From positions 1 through 52,145 of the forward strand of contig CAJQRW010000020.1 of assembly GCA_905612415.1 (NCBI GenBank): 52,145 bases of DNA. The letters run 5' to 3'. The notes under the pieces are model-generated. The model was not told the origin of the DNA, made no database searches, and worked only from the letters and a program-made list of their open reading frames with translations. This DNA comes from an uncultured Pelagibacteraceae bacterium. GTDB lineage: Bacteria > Pseudomonadota > Alphaproteobacteria > Pelagibacterales > Pelagibacteraceae. The stretch's first letter is position 1, and the number at the start of each line of letters is the position of its first letter. Below, piece by piece: positions 27,834-37,156 of the stretch. A program made the position numbers and the translations under genes.

Positions 27834-28902
27834 GTATTAATCCTATTGAGCTTAAAATAAGAATGATTATTATGGGCATCCATACAGACATTTCTAAAGG
27901 CAATTTTTCTGTTTTACCTAACGCAGCAGAAAAATCATTAAAGAAAAAAATTAATATACTTAAAGATATTGAAATAAATACGTAATGCCAGTTACCATCT
28001 CTTCGATTAGACGCTAATGTAAAGACCGAACTTAACAAAACCATACTTAATAAATAAAATGGAAAAGCATATGATTTATGCAGTTTTACTTCCATATCTT
28101 TTGTTGAATAACCTCTCTCTTCAAGTAATTTTATCTCATTTTTAATGTTCCAAAAAGATATAGTGTCTAAATTTGAATATAGTCTTTTAATTTTTTGTAA
28201 GTCATAAATACTGTTGTATGTAATTTCTTTTATATATTTTGATTTAGCATTTCCATCAACCATTGTTACACTTTTTAATAACCACTCTTTTGTACTTATG
28301 TTAGCTGATAGAGCCTCCAACCTTCTTACAAAATTATAATTTATATCAAACTCATAGATAGAAACGTCAATTAGATTGTTATCTGATAAATGAGTAGCTC
28401 TTATTAAACTATTTCTGGTTAAATTTTTTTCTTTTATCCAAATACCATTCTCTGTAATTGCTGCTAAATATCCTTGATCTGTTTCATAACTCCCTTTAAT
28501 AGATTCATATTTTTGAACAAGTCCCGCAGCAAGAGGACTTATTGCGGTCACAAAAAGAATACCTAAAACAATTGTCAAAGAAGATGGTATCAAAATTACA
28601 GATAAATTAGATACCCCGGAAATATTTATAGCTGTAAGTTCGTCTGTTTTTTTAATTTTCAAAAAAAACCAAATACAAGATATTAGAATGACAAAGGGAA
28701 AGAAATGATTTAACAAACTTGGAACATATAAAAAGGTTAATACTAAAGGAAGTCTAAAGCCTACATCCAGATCTTTAAAAAAATTAATTTCTTCAAATAG
28801 ATTCATTATGCAGCCTAAGAAAAAAAATACCAAGTTGGTATTAAACACAATTTTAATAAACTCTATGCCAAGGTATTTATTTATTAATAAAGATTTAGTC
28901 AT
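27817..28902 (-). CDS. lptG: LPS export ABC transporter permease LptG
   Basis: Inner-membrane permease that with LptF and the LptB ATPase extracts LPS. The 361 aa protein belongs to the YjgP/YjgQ family: N-terminal helices with a conserved segment KKTDELTAINISGVSNLSVI, a periplasmic beta-jellyroll (about 130-265) and C-terminal helices including FPFYLLSMVLLSSVFTLASNRRDG. It lies 5 bp downstream of lptF and upstream of lptD. Assigning G rather than F rests on order (lptF first) and similarity to the alphaproteobacterial arrangement. Confidence 0.93.
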   Translation of the reverse strand: MTKSLLINKYLGIEFIKIVFNTNLVFFFLGCIMNLFEEINFFKDLDVGFRLPLVLTFLYVPSLLNHFFPFVILISCIWFFLKIKKTDELTAINISGVSNLSVILIPSSLTIVLGILFVTAISPLAAGLVQKYESIKGSYETDQGYLAAITENGIWIKEKNLTRNSLIRATHLSDNNLIDVSIYEFDINYNFVRRLEALSANISTKEWLLKSVTMVDGNAKSKYIKEITYNSIYDLQKIKRLYSNLDTISFWNIKNEIKLLEERGYSTKDMEVKLHKSYAFPFYLLSMVLLSSVFTLASNRRDGNWHYVFISISLSILIFFFNDFSAALGKTEKLPLEMSVWMPIIIILILSSIGLIHANQK

Positions 28903-28907
28903 GTATT

Positions 28908-30053
28908 TTAAAATAAATTTTCATATTTAAATTTTTTTAACAAAGTAAAATAAAACAAAGGTATAGTAGCTATTGGTATTAAATAATACACAGCCGAATG
29001 ACTCCATGAATTTCCAGAGTATCTAACTGTTATTTCAGCAATTGTTAATATTACAAAAGATATAAAAAAATAAATATATTTATTATAAATGTAAGTTTTT
29101 TTATCTCTACGTGAAGAAAGTAAAAAACTACATACTAAAGCTATAACAGGTATAAAAAAAGGCATTCCAAATCTTTTATTAAGTTCAATCCTTATATCCA
29201 TTTTACCTCTTTTAGTTTTATTACAATTGTGAGTTACTTTAAATCTGGTTTTATGAGGATTAAGGTTTCCCCTAAAACATCGAATCATATCTAATGTTTT
29301 AGTTTCTTGTATTTTAGGTTTATTTATACTTTTTGTAGAAATGCCTTTTATGTTTAAAGTAGTTTTTTCAAATTTAACCACATCAATTTTATTTGCATAA
29401 TCTTTTTTATGAATAAAACCATTTAGTAAAATTAATTTTGTTTCATCCTTGCTCACATATCCAGATTTAGCAAAAATGGTAGAAGATTTTGATCCCGCAG
29501 AAGTAATAACTGAACTTTCATCTCTAATTAACAAGTCGCTATAACTTTTGTCATTGTTTTTTTTACTGATAAACACTGTTAATCCTTCAACCGCATCGTT
29601 AAATTTCTTTTCTTTAAACATTGATGAAACAAATTCGAATTCAGAATTTTTTAAAACTGTTCTCGACAAGTGTAGTAATTTTGGATTAATAATTGTTGTT
29701 AATGTTAATTGAAGAAACATTATTATTAGAGATATACGAATTAGGTAGTTGACTATATATATTTTATTCAAACCCGAAGACCAAAGTATTATTAATTCGT
29801 TGTCTTTTTCTAGTTTTAGAATTGTAAAGACACAAGCTAATAAAAAACAAAAAGGAATAAGTTTGGTTAAAATTTTTGATAGAGTTAACAATGAGTATAG
29901 AAAATATATAGAGAAGGCGTGACCATCTTCTGTGACTAAATCTAGATAATTTACAGCTTGAACGGTCCAAACTATTGAAGATAATGCAAGTAGTGCGGTA
30001 ATAAAGTAGACTGAAAACTCATAAAATATGTATTTGTAAATTGTATTTTTCAT
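28908..30053 (-). CDS. lptF: LPS export ABC transporter permease LptF
   Basis: Partner permease of LptG in the LptB2FG transporter. The 381 aa protein shows the same YjgP/YjgQ plan: N-terminal helices, the coupling segment LEKDNELIILWSSGLNKIYIV, a periplasmic jellyroll and three C-terminal helices with RFGMPFFIPVIALVCSFLLSSRRDK. It heads the operon lptF-lptG-lptD-surA-pdxA-rsmA and is divergent from pepA, sharing a 73-bp upstream region. Confidence 0.93.
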   Translation of the reverse strand: MKNTIYKYIFYEFSVYFITALLALSSIVWTVQAVNYLDLVTEDGHAFSIYFLYSLLTLSKILTKLIPFCFLLACVFTILKLEKDNELIILWSSGLNKIYIVNYLIRISLIIMFLQLTLTTIINPKLLHLSRTVLKNSEFEFVSSMFKEKKFNDAVEGLTVFISKKNNDKSYSDLLIRDESSVITSAGSKSSTIFAKSGYVSKDETKLILLNGFIHKKDYANKIDVVKFEKTTLNIKGISTKSINKPKIQETKTLDMIRCFRGNLNPHKTRFKVTHNCNKTKRGKMDIRIELNKRFGMPFFIPVIALVCSFLLSSRRDKKTYIYNKYIYFFISFVILTIAEITVRYSGNSWSHSAVYYLIPIATIPLFYFTLLKKFKYENLF

Positions 30054-30126
30054 TATAAATGTTGTAATATATACTTAATAAATCAACTTTAGTTAGAATT
30101 CAATTTATACGTTAAAGAGAGGCATA

Positions 30127-31605
30127 ATGGCAAGTATAACAGGCAGTTTGAGTCCAGATAGCGATGCTCTAGCTATATTCGTTAATGAAAAACATCAATA
30201 TAGAGATAAAAAAGGTCTTTTATCAAAAGAATTAATTAAAAAAATAAATTCTTTTATTAAAACTCTAAAAATTAAAAAAAAAAATGAAGAAATAGTTTCT
30301 TTTGATATTTCCGATACACAAAAATGTTTTATTGTTAAAATTAAGAATAAACATGAAAGTTTTTATCCAGAAGAAATTGGTGGACGTTTTTTTTCACATT
30401 TAAAAAAAATAAAAGATTTAAATAAAATTGACTTATATATAGACAGTTTAGACTTTGATAATCAAAGCTTAGTAAGTTTTTTTTCAGAGTTTTGCTTAGG
30501 TTTTAACTTGAAAAGCTACACATTTTATAAATATAAAACTACAAACAAAGAAAAAAGTAATAAAAAAATTATTTTTAAAATTATAACGCACCATAAAGCT
30601 AATTTACAAAAAAAATATAAATATTATGATGCCATAAAAGAAGGAGTATTTTTAAGCAGAGATTTAGTTTCTGAACCACCTAATATATTAAATCCCAAAA
30701 AATACACTGAAGAAATAAAAAAACTTTCTAAACTTGGATTGAAGGTAGAAATTTTTAATGAGAAAAAATTGAAAAAATTAGGTATGAACGCTTTGTTGGG
30801 AGTTGGTCAAGGAAGTGAAAATGAAACTTTTTTAGTAGTTATAAAATGGAATGGAGCAAGTAGTAAATTTGGTAAACCATTAGCTTTTGTAGGTAAAGGT
30901 GTTTGTTTTGATACAGGTGGAATTTCATTAAAACCTGCAAGGTTTATGGAGGAGATGAAATATGATATGGGTGGATCAGCTGTAGTAGTTGGTCTAATGA
31001 AAAGTCTTGCGCTTCGGAAAGCAAATGTTAATGCTATTGGTGTAGTAGGTCTGGTAGAAAATATGCCAGATGGAAATGCTCAGAGACCTGGTGATATAGT
31101 AAAATCTTATTCAGGAAAAACAATAGAAGTACTTAATACTGATGCAGAAGGTAGACTTGTTTTAGCTGACGCTCTTACTTATACTGAAGAAAAGTTTAAA
31201 CCTAAATTTATTATTGATTTGGCAACGTTAACAGGGGCTATCATAATGGCTTTAGGAGAGGAATATGCAGGATTATTTTCTAACAATGATGATTTAGCAA
31301 ACAAAATTTTTAAATCAAGTAAAAATGTTAATGAAAAGGTTTGGAGATTACCACTCCATAGAAATTATGATAAATTAATAAACTCTTCTATAGCAGACGT
31401 TCAAAATATAAATTACGCAGGAGGGGCGGGATCAATTACTGCAGCTCAGTTTTTGCAAAGATTTATTATAAACAAAACTCCTTGGGCACATTTAGATATT
31501 GCTGGAATGGCTTTTTCAAAAAAAGCAGCCAATTTAAATTCTGGAGGCGCAACAGGTTTTGGAGTAAGATTATTAAATAATTTAATTAAAGAATACTATG
31601 AGTAA
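30127..31605 (+). CDS. pepA: Leucyl (cytosol) aminopeptidase
   Basis: Zinc/manganese M17 aminopeptidase that removes N-terminal residues from peptides. The 492 aa protein has the C-terminal catalytic domain with VGKGVCFDTGGISLKPA, the metal-binding signature NTDAEGRLVLADALTY (near residue 337), and DLATLTGA. A purine-rich AGAGAGG precedes the ATG. Immediate adjacency to ndk (3 bp) suggests cotranscription. The alphaproteobacterial arrangement lptF/divergent pepA supports the call. Confidence 0.96.
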   Translation: MASITGSLSPDSDALAIFVNEKHQYRDKKGLLSKELIKKINSFIKTLKIKKKNEEIVSFDISDTQKCFIVKIKNKHESFYPEEIGGRFFSHLKKIKDLNKIDLYIDSLDFDNQSLVSFFSEFCLGFNLKSYTFYKYKTTNKEKSNKKIIFKIITHHKANLQKKYKYYDAIKEGVFLSRDLVSEPPNILNPKKYTEEIKKLSKLGLKVEIFNEKKLKKLGMNALLGVGQGSENETFLVVIKWNGASSKFGKPLAFVGKGVCFDTGGISLKPARFMEEMKYDMGGSAVVVGLMKSLALRKANVNAIGVVGLVENMPDGNAQRPGDIVKSYSGKTIEVLNTDAEGRLVLADALTYTEEKFKPKFIIDLATLTGAIIMALGEEYAGLFSNNDDLANKIFKSSKNVNEKVWRLPLHRNYDKLINSSIADVQNINYAGGAGSITAAQFLQRFIINKTPWAHLDIAGMAFSKKAANLNSGGATGFGVRLLNNLIKEYYE

Positions 31606-31608
31606 GTC

Positions 31609-32010
31609 ATGATTGAAAAAACTTTATCTATTATTAAACCAGACGCTGTTGAAAGAAATCTAGAGGATAAAATAAAATCTTTTTTTGAAGAAAATAATTT
31701 AAAAATTTCAAATATTAAAAAAGTTAAAATTTCCAAAGAAGAGGCTTTTGAGTTTTATAAGGTTCACCAAACTAAGCCATTTTATAATGATTTATGCAAT
31801 TATTTGTCATCAGGTCCAATTGTAGTGATGGTGTTAGAAGGTGAGAACGCTGTATTGAAGAATAGAGAGCTAATGGGAGCAACCGATCCAAAAAATGCAG
31901 CAGAAGGCACTCTTAGAAAAAAATACGGACTATCAATTGATAAAAATTCAGTTCATGGATCAGATAGTATTGATAATGGAAAAACTGAAATAAATTTCTT
32001 TTTTAAATAA
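31609..32010 (+). CDS. ndk: Nucleoside diphosphate kinase
   Basis: Balances nucleoside triphosphate pools by transferring phosphate from ATP. The 133 aa protein starts EKTLSIIKPDAVERN and has the phospho-acceptor His116 in NSVHGSDS; it is slightly shorter than the usual 140 aa. It is cotranscribed with pepA and convergent with purN, 4 bp apart. Confidence 0.97.
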   Translation: MIEKTLSIIKPDAVERNLEDKIKSFFEENNLKISNIKKVKISKEEAFEFYKVHQTKPFYNDLCNYLSSGPIVVMVLEGENAVLKNRELMGATDPKNAAEGTLRKKYGLSIDKNSVHGSDSIDNGKTEINFFFK

Positions 32011-32014
32011 AATA

Positions 32015-32575
32015 TTAAAATAAAGATATAATAGCTTCAGCGTAGGCCTTATGCTCCAAAATTAAAATTTTTTTTTTAAGAGATTTCACTGTTTCATTAT
32101 CTTTAATTAAAATTTTTTTTTGTAAAATAATTTTTCCAGAATCTAATCGTGGAGAGACGAAATGAATTGTGCAGCCAGAGTATTTTTCTTTACTTTTTAA
32201 AACTCTTCTATGTGTATCTAGACCTCTAAATTTTGGTAAAAGGGATGGATGTATATTTATTATTTTATATGAAAAATTTTTAATAAAATTAGTAGATAGA
32301 ACTTTCATAAATCCAGCTAAACAAACTAGTTTTATTTGTTTTTTTTTAAGCTCAGACAAAGCTTTACTTTCAAATTCATTTTTACTTTTAAATTCAATAA
32401 ATTTTGTATTTATTCCATATTTTTTAGCAATTTTTAAACCTCCAGAGTTCAAGTTATTAGAAATTACTAATTCAATTTTTATTGGAAAGGTATATAAATT
32501 AGATTTTTGGATTAAAGCCTTTAAATTTGAACCTTTTCCAGAAACAAAAACACACGTTCTTACTTTGCCTACCAT
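32015..32575 (-). CDS. purN: Phosphoribosylglycinamide formyltransferase
   Basis: Transfers formyl from 10-formyl-THF to GAR in purine synthesis. The 186 aa protein has SGKGSNLKALI at the N-terminus and the catalytic Asn107-x-His109 in INIHPSLLPKFRG, with the third catalytic Asp in SPRLDSGKIILQ. It overlaps purM by 7 bp, the standard purM-purN pairing that places consecutive purine steps together. Confidence 0.96.
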   Translation of the reverse strand: MVGKVRTCVFVSGKGSNLKALIQKSNLYTFPIKIELVISNNLNSGGLKIAKKYGINTKFIEFKSKNEFESKALSELKKKQIKLVCLAGFMKVLSTNFIKNFSYKIINIHPSLLPKFRGLDTHRRVLKSKEKYSGCTIHFVSPRLDSGKIILQKKILIKDNETVKSLKKKILILEHKAYAEAIISLF

Positions 32576-33597
32576 TGTAATTTGTTTTGTATAATAATTT
32601 TTTTATTACTTTTTGAAATAAAACCAATTTCATAAGGACGATATTCCCTGCTAAAATTTTTTTTTATTTCATTAACATTATTTTTATTTGAAATTAAACA
32701 AAACCCAACACCACAATTGAATGTTTTAAGCATTTCACTATCTGTAATATTATTCTTCTTTATCCATTTGAAAATTTTTTTAATTTTAATTTTAGATAAA
32801 TCAATATTAATAGATAAATTTTCAGGTACAACTCGAATTATATTAACAAACAATCCTCCCCCTGTAATATTAGCGCATCCATGAATTAATTTTTTTTTAT
32901 TAATTACGTTAACTTCATGAACATAAATTTTTGTTGGTGTGATAAAATCTTTTTTAATATCATTTGGAATTTTTTTTTTCTTAATAATATGATGGATAAG
33001 AGAAAATCCATTTGAATGTATACCTGAAGAAGGAATAGCTAAAATAACATCGTTTGCTTTTATTTTATCTTTAGTAAGTAAATTTTCTCTCTCAACAGCA
33101 CCAACTGCAAATCCTGCTAAATCAAATTTGTTATTTCCATATGTATGTGGCATTTCTGCAGTTTCTCCACCTACTAATTCGCATTTAGCTAATTTGCATC
33201 CCATAACAATACCATCTAAAATTTTTTTAACTTTATTAATTTCAATTTTATTTATTGCTATATAATCTAAAAAAAAAATTGGTTTTGCACCTTGAACTAT
33301 TAAATCATTTACACACATAGCAACCAAATCTATTCCTATGGTATTATATTTTTTAAGCAGATTTGCTATTTCAATTTTAGTACCAACTCCATCAGTAGAT
33401 GAGACAATAATTGGATTTTTCATTTTTAATTGAGATAAATCGAATATTGATCCAAAACTACCAATATTTTTAAAAGATTTTTCGTTTGCATCTTTCTGAT
33501 AGGTTTTTCTTGATATTTTTGAAATGTAATCTACTAATTTATCAGCATTTGAAATATTAACACCGCTTTTTTTATAAGTATTGTATTCTTTTTTCAT
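32569..33597 (-). CDS. purM: Phosphoribosylformylglycinamidine cyclo-ligase
   Basis: AIR synthetase, ATP-dependent ring closure in purine synthesis. The 342 aa protein starts with the family-typical YKKSGVNISNADKLV and has STDGVGTKIEIA, VAMCVNDLIVQGAKPIFFLDYIA, GGETAEMP and GCANITGGGL, all diagnostic. The start codon at 33597 overlaps by two bases the ATG of the divergent DUF2066 gene (the tetranucleotide CATG). Downstream it overlaps purN. Confidence 0.97.
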   Translation of the reverse strand: MKKEYNTYKKSGVNISNADKLVDYISKISRKTYQKDANEKSFKNIGSFGSIFDLSQLKMKNPIIVSSTDGVGTKIEIANLLKKYNTIGIDLVAMCVNDLIVQGAKPIFFLDYIAINKIEINKVKKILDGIVMGCKLAKCELVGGETAEMPHTYGNNKFDLAGFAVGAVERENLLTKDKIKANDVILAIPSSGIHSNGFSLIHHIIKKKKIPNDIKKDFITPTKIYVHEVNVINKKKLIHGCANITGGGLFVNIIRVVPENLSINIDLSKIKIKKIFKWIKKNNITDSEMLKTFNCGVGFCLISNKNNVNEIKKNFSREYRPYEIGFISKSNKKIIIQNKLQW

Positions 33598-34693
33598 GAA
33601 AAAAATTTTATTAATAAAATATCAAATAATCTCATTAAAAGAATATATTTTTATTTTTTTAACAGCAACTATTTTTTTATGCACATCATTAACAAAAACG
33701 CTTTCAGATGAAAGCGTATTTAATGTAAGCAATATTGAAGTCAAAGGTATAATAAATATAAATTTTACAAGAGAGAGATACCTTGACAAAATTTTAACTG
33801 TATCTTTTAAATCATTAATGACAAAAATTTTACTTACAAAAGATTTAAAAAAAATACAAAACATACAGATTAAAGAAATTAAAAATTTAATTAATAGCAT
33901 TCAAATACTTGAAGAGGAATACAAACAAGAAGAATACACTTTAAAAGCAAAAGTATTTTTCAATGAAACTAAAGTAAAAAAATATTTAGTAAAAAAAAGT
34001 ATTTCATTTTCTCAACCAGAAAAAGTACCAGCAATATTTTATCCAGTTTTATTTGTTAACAATGATTTAAAAAATTTTAATGAAAATTTTTTTTATAAAA
34101 ACTGGATTGAAACTAAAATTAACAGCGAAGTAATAAATTTTATACTACCTCTGGAAGATCTAGATGATATTTCTAAAATTGTAAAAATGAAAAACAAAAT
34201 TGAAGCACTAAATATATTTAGTCTTGTTAATAAGTACAATGTTAAAAACTTTGCTTTTGTTTTAATGAATTATGAAAATAATAAATTGAATGTTTATTTA
34301 AAAACAAATTTTAATAGAAGTGAAAATAGTAAAAATATTATTTATGAATTAAGCAGCATTGATAATGAATTATTTTTAAAACCAATTTTAAAAGATTTAA
34401 AACTTAAAATTACAGATCTTTGGAAAAAAGAAAATCTTATTAATGTTTTAATGCCACTATCTATCAGTATACAATTTAAACATTCCAATCTTGGAAATTT
34501 AAATAAAATTAAAAATATTTTTAAAAAAATAAGTATAATTGATAAATATTCTCTTGAAGAGTATGATGTCAACAATTCTCTTTTTAAGATTTATTATTAT
34601 GGTGGCCCAAAGAAATTACATAATGAATTATTAAAATATGGTTATAATTTAAAAAATAATCAAAGTTATTGGGAAATTACTATAAATGAATGA
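33596..34693 (+). CDS. DUF2066 domain-containing protein
   Basis: A 365 aa protein of unknown function. I choose ATG 33596 (MKKILLIKYQ) over the ORF-track start five codons upstream because MKK gives a conventional signal-peptide n-region and sits exactly opposite the purM start; no later ATG, GTG or TTG precedes the hydrophobic segment. The signal/anchor segment is residues about 13-31. The rest is lysine-rich with a DUF2066-like plan (SVFNVSNIEVKGIININFTRERYLDKIL). In alphaproteobacteria such genes often lie between purMN and hdaA, as here. It overlaps hdaA by 8 bp. Confidence 0.7.
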   Translation: MKKILLIKYQIISLKEYIFIFLTATIFLCTSLTKTLSDESVFNVSNIEVKGIININFTRERYLDKILTVSFKSLMTKILLTKDLKKIQNIQIKEIKNLINSIQILEEEYKQEEYTLKAKVFFNETKVKKYLVKKSISFSQPEKVPAIFYPVLFVNNDLKNFNENFFYKNWIETKINSEVINFILPLEDLDDISKIVKMKNKIEALNIFSLVNKYNVKNFAFVLMNYENNKLNVYLKTNFNRSENSKNIIYELSSIDNELFLKPILKDLKLKITDLWKKENLINVLMPLSISIQFKHSNLGNLNKIKNIFKKISIIDKYSLEEYDVNNSLFKIYYYGGPKKLHNELLKYGYNLKNNQSYWEITINE

Positions 34694-35345
34694 CCAGCTA
34701 ATTTTAAAATTTCCTTCTATTAAGGCTTATAAAAAAGAAGATTTTTATGTGTCTCCCAGTAATTCAAAAGCATACGATTTTATAAATAGTTGGCCTAACT
34801 GGATTAAAAGAATTGTAAATATTTTTGGACCTTCAGGCTCTGGAAAGACTCATTTGGCATCAATTTTAAGATTAAAAACCCCATGTTTGCAAATAAATTC
34901 TAACGAACTAACAGAAAAAACTATTTTAAAATTTAAAGCAACGGAAGGAATAATTATAGAAAATTTAAATGAAAAAATTTCTGAAGAATTACTTTTTTCT
35001 TTATGGAATACTGCTGTTCATGACAATAAGTATTGTTTAATTACCTCAAAAAGACCAATTAGCTCATACGAATTTAAGTTGCCAGATTTAATATCAAGAG
35101 TTAATAGTGGTATTGTTATAGGAATCAACCTGCCTAGTGATGACTTAATTAGTGTAATAATTGCAAAAAATTTTTCAGATAAGCAAATTAAGGTTGAAAA
35201 AAAGCACATTGATTACATAATTAAAAGAATAGATAGGTCATATGAAAAAATATCTCAATTTATTTTAACTTTAGATAAATATTCTTTAAAAAAAGGAACC
35301 CCATTTAGTTTAAAAATGATTAAAGAAGTACTAAAAATGGTATAA
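34686..35345 (+). CDS. hdaA: DnaA-related inactivation protein HdaA
   Basis: DnaA-like AAA+ protein that, bound to the replication sliding clamp, stimulates DnaA-ATP hydrolysis (RIDA) and prevents over-initiation. The 219 aa protein has a clamp-binding motif at its N-terminus (QLILKF, residues 4-9) and Walker A GPSGSGKTH (about 48-56). The remainder is a DnaA-like AAA+ core with sensor regions; no DnaA domain IV is present. It is translationally linked to the upstream DUF2066 gene and 20 bp before aspS. Confidence 0.9.
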   Translation: MNDQLILKFPSIKAYKKEDFYVSPSNSKAYDFINSWPNWIKRIVNIFGPSGSGKTHLASILRLKTPCLQINSNELTEKTILKFKATEGIIIENLNEKISEELLFSLWNTAVHDNKYCLITSKRPISSYEFKLPDLISRVNSGIVIGINLPSDDLISVIIAKNFSDKQIKVEKKHIDYIIKRIDRSYEKISQFILTLDKYSLKKGTPFSLKMIKEVLKMV

Positions 35346-35365
35346 ATTTTTATAAAGGAATCATT

Positions 35366-37153
35366 TTGCATAAATATAGAACACATACCTGCAACGAATT
35401 AAAATTAAATCACAAAGGTAAAAAAATCACTTTATCTGGTTGGGTTAATAAAAAACGTGATCATGGAAATCTTTTATTTATCGATTTAAGAGATAATTAT
35501 GGTTTAACGCAATGTGTTATAGATAACAGCAATAATTATTTTAAAGCATTAGAAAAATTACAGTTAGAAACTGTTATTAAAATTGAAGGACTGGTAGTTG
35601 CACGTACTAAAGAAACCTTTAACAAAGATTTAGATACAGGTGAAATTGAAATAAAAATCCAATCTTTTGAAACTCTTGGTTATTGCAAAGAATTGCCTTT
35701 ACCTATTTTTAGTGATCAAGAATATGCTGAAGATATTAGATTAAAATATAGATTTTTAGATTTAAGAAGAAAAAAAATTCATGAAAATATTATTTTAAGA
35801 TCTAAAGTGATTACCTTTATCAGGTCTGAAATGTCAAAAATAGATTTTTTAGAATTTCAAACTCCAATTTTAACATCTTCAAGTCCAGAAGGAGCAAGAG
35901 ATTTTTTAGTACCAAGCAGGTTAAATCCAGGAAAATTTTACGCTTTGCCGCAAGCCCCACAACAATTTAAGCAATTAATTATGGTCTCTGGATTTGATAA
36001 ATACTTTCAGATAGCTCCATGCTTTAGAGATGAAGACGCACGAGCGGATAGAAGCCCTGGTGAATTTTATCAACTAGATCTAGAAATGTCATTTGTTGAA
36101 CAAGAAGATGTATTTAATGTTGTTGAAAAATTAATGGTTAATATATTTAAGAAATTTTCAAATAAAAAGTTAAAGTCTGAAAAATTTCAGAGAATTCCAT
36201 ATAAAGAATCAATGCTAAAATATGGAACAGATAAACCCGATCTAAGGAATCCTTTAATAATATCAGACTTAACCAATATCTTTACCAGGGATGATGTTAA
36301 GTTTGAAATATTTAAAAAATTAGTAAAGTCTGGATATAATGTTAGAGCTATTCTTACAAAAAACACAAAAGATAAACCTAGAAGTTTTTTTGATAGCATT
36401 GATAAATGGGCCAAAGAAGAAGGAGCTTTTGGACTTGCTTATTTTACCTTAGAAAAAAATGATAAAATTTCAGCAAAAGGTCCAGTAGGAAAATTTTTTT
36501 CTGAAGAATCGTTAAAAGAAATAATGAAGTTAACGTCAGCAGAAATTGGTGATAGCATATTTTTTGCCTGCAACAAACTTAATGAAGTTGAAAAAATTTC
36601 AGCATTAGCTAGAGATAAAATAGGCAGAGAACTTAAGCTAATTAATGATGATGAATTTGCATTTTGTTGGATAATTGATTACCCAATGTTTGAAAAGGAT
36701 AATTTGACAAATAAAATTCAATTTAGTCATAATCCGTTTTCAATGCCTCAAGGTGAATTAAAAAAAATTAATTTTGATAAACCATTGGAAATTAAGGCAT
36801 ATCAATACGATATTGTTTGCAATGGTATTGAATTGTCTTCAGGTGCAATCAGAAATCATATACCTGAACTTATGTATAAACTATTTTCAATTTCTGGTTA
36901 CGATAAAAAACACGTCGATGAAAAGTTTAGTGGCATGATCAATGCATTGAGTTATGGAGCCCCACCCCATGGAGGTATAGCTCCTGGCATCGATAGAATA
37001 GTTATGTTACTAGCAAATGAAAAAAATATAAGGGAAGTCACAATGTTTCCTATGAACCAAAATGCTCAAGATTTAATGATGAAAGCACCTTCCGATGTGA
37101 GTTTAGATCAATTAAAAGAGTTAAATATTAAAGTGATAGAAAAAAAGAAATAA
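35366..37153 (+). CDS. aspS: Aspartyl-tRNA synthetase
   Basis: Class II synthetase charging tRNA-Asp (possibly also tRNA-Asn if the strain uses GatCAB; not decidable here). The 595 aa bacterial-type enzyme has an N-terminal OB fold (LSGWVNKKRDHGNLLFIDLRD), motif 2 (FRDEDARADRSPGEFYQLDLEMSF), the bacterial GAD insertion and motif 3 (GGIAPGIDRIVMLL). The start is TTG at 35366, preceded at 5 bp by AAGGAA; no ATG fits the family N-terminus. Its stop is 3 bp from that of the convergent TSCPD gene. Confidence 0.97.
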   Translation: MHKYRTHTCNELKLNHKGKKITLSGWVNKKRDHGNLLFIDLRDNYGLTQCVIDNSNNYFKALEKLQLETVIKIEGLVVARTKETFNKDLDTGEIEIKIQSFETLGYCKELPLPIFSDQEYAEDIRLKYRFLDLRRKKIHENIILRSKVITFIRSEMSKIDFLEFQTPILTSSSPEGARDFLVPSRLNPGKFYALPQAPQQFKQLIMVSGFDKYFQIAPCFRDEDARADRSPGEFYQLDLEMSFVEQEDVFNVVEKLMVNIFKKFSNKKLKSEKFQRIPYKESMLKYGTDKPDLRNPLIISDLTNIFTRDDVKFEIFKKLVKSGYNVRAILTKNTKDKPRSFFDSIDKWAKEEGAFGLAYFTLEKNDKISAKGPVGKFFSEESLKEIMKLTSAEIGDSIFFACNKLNEVEKISALARDKIGRELKLINDDEFAFCWIIDYPMFEKDNLTNKIQFSHNPFSMPQGELKKINFDKPLEIKAYQYDIVCNGIELSSGAIRNHIPELMYKLFSISGYDKKHVDEKFSGMINALSYGAPPHGGIAPGIDRIVMLLANEKNIREVTMFPMNQNAQDLMMKAPSDVSLDQLKELNIKVIEKKK

Positions 37154-37156
37154 TAA

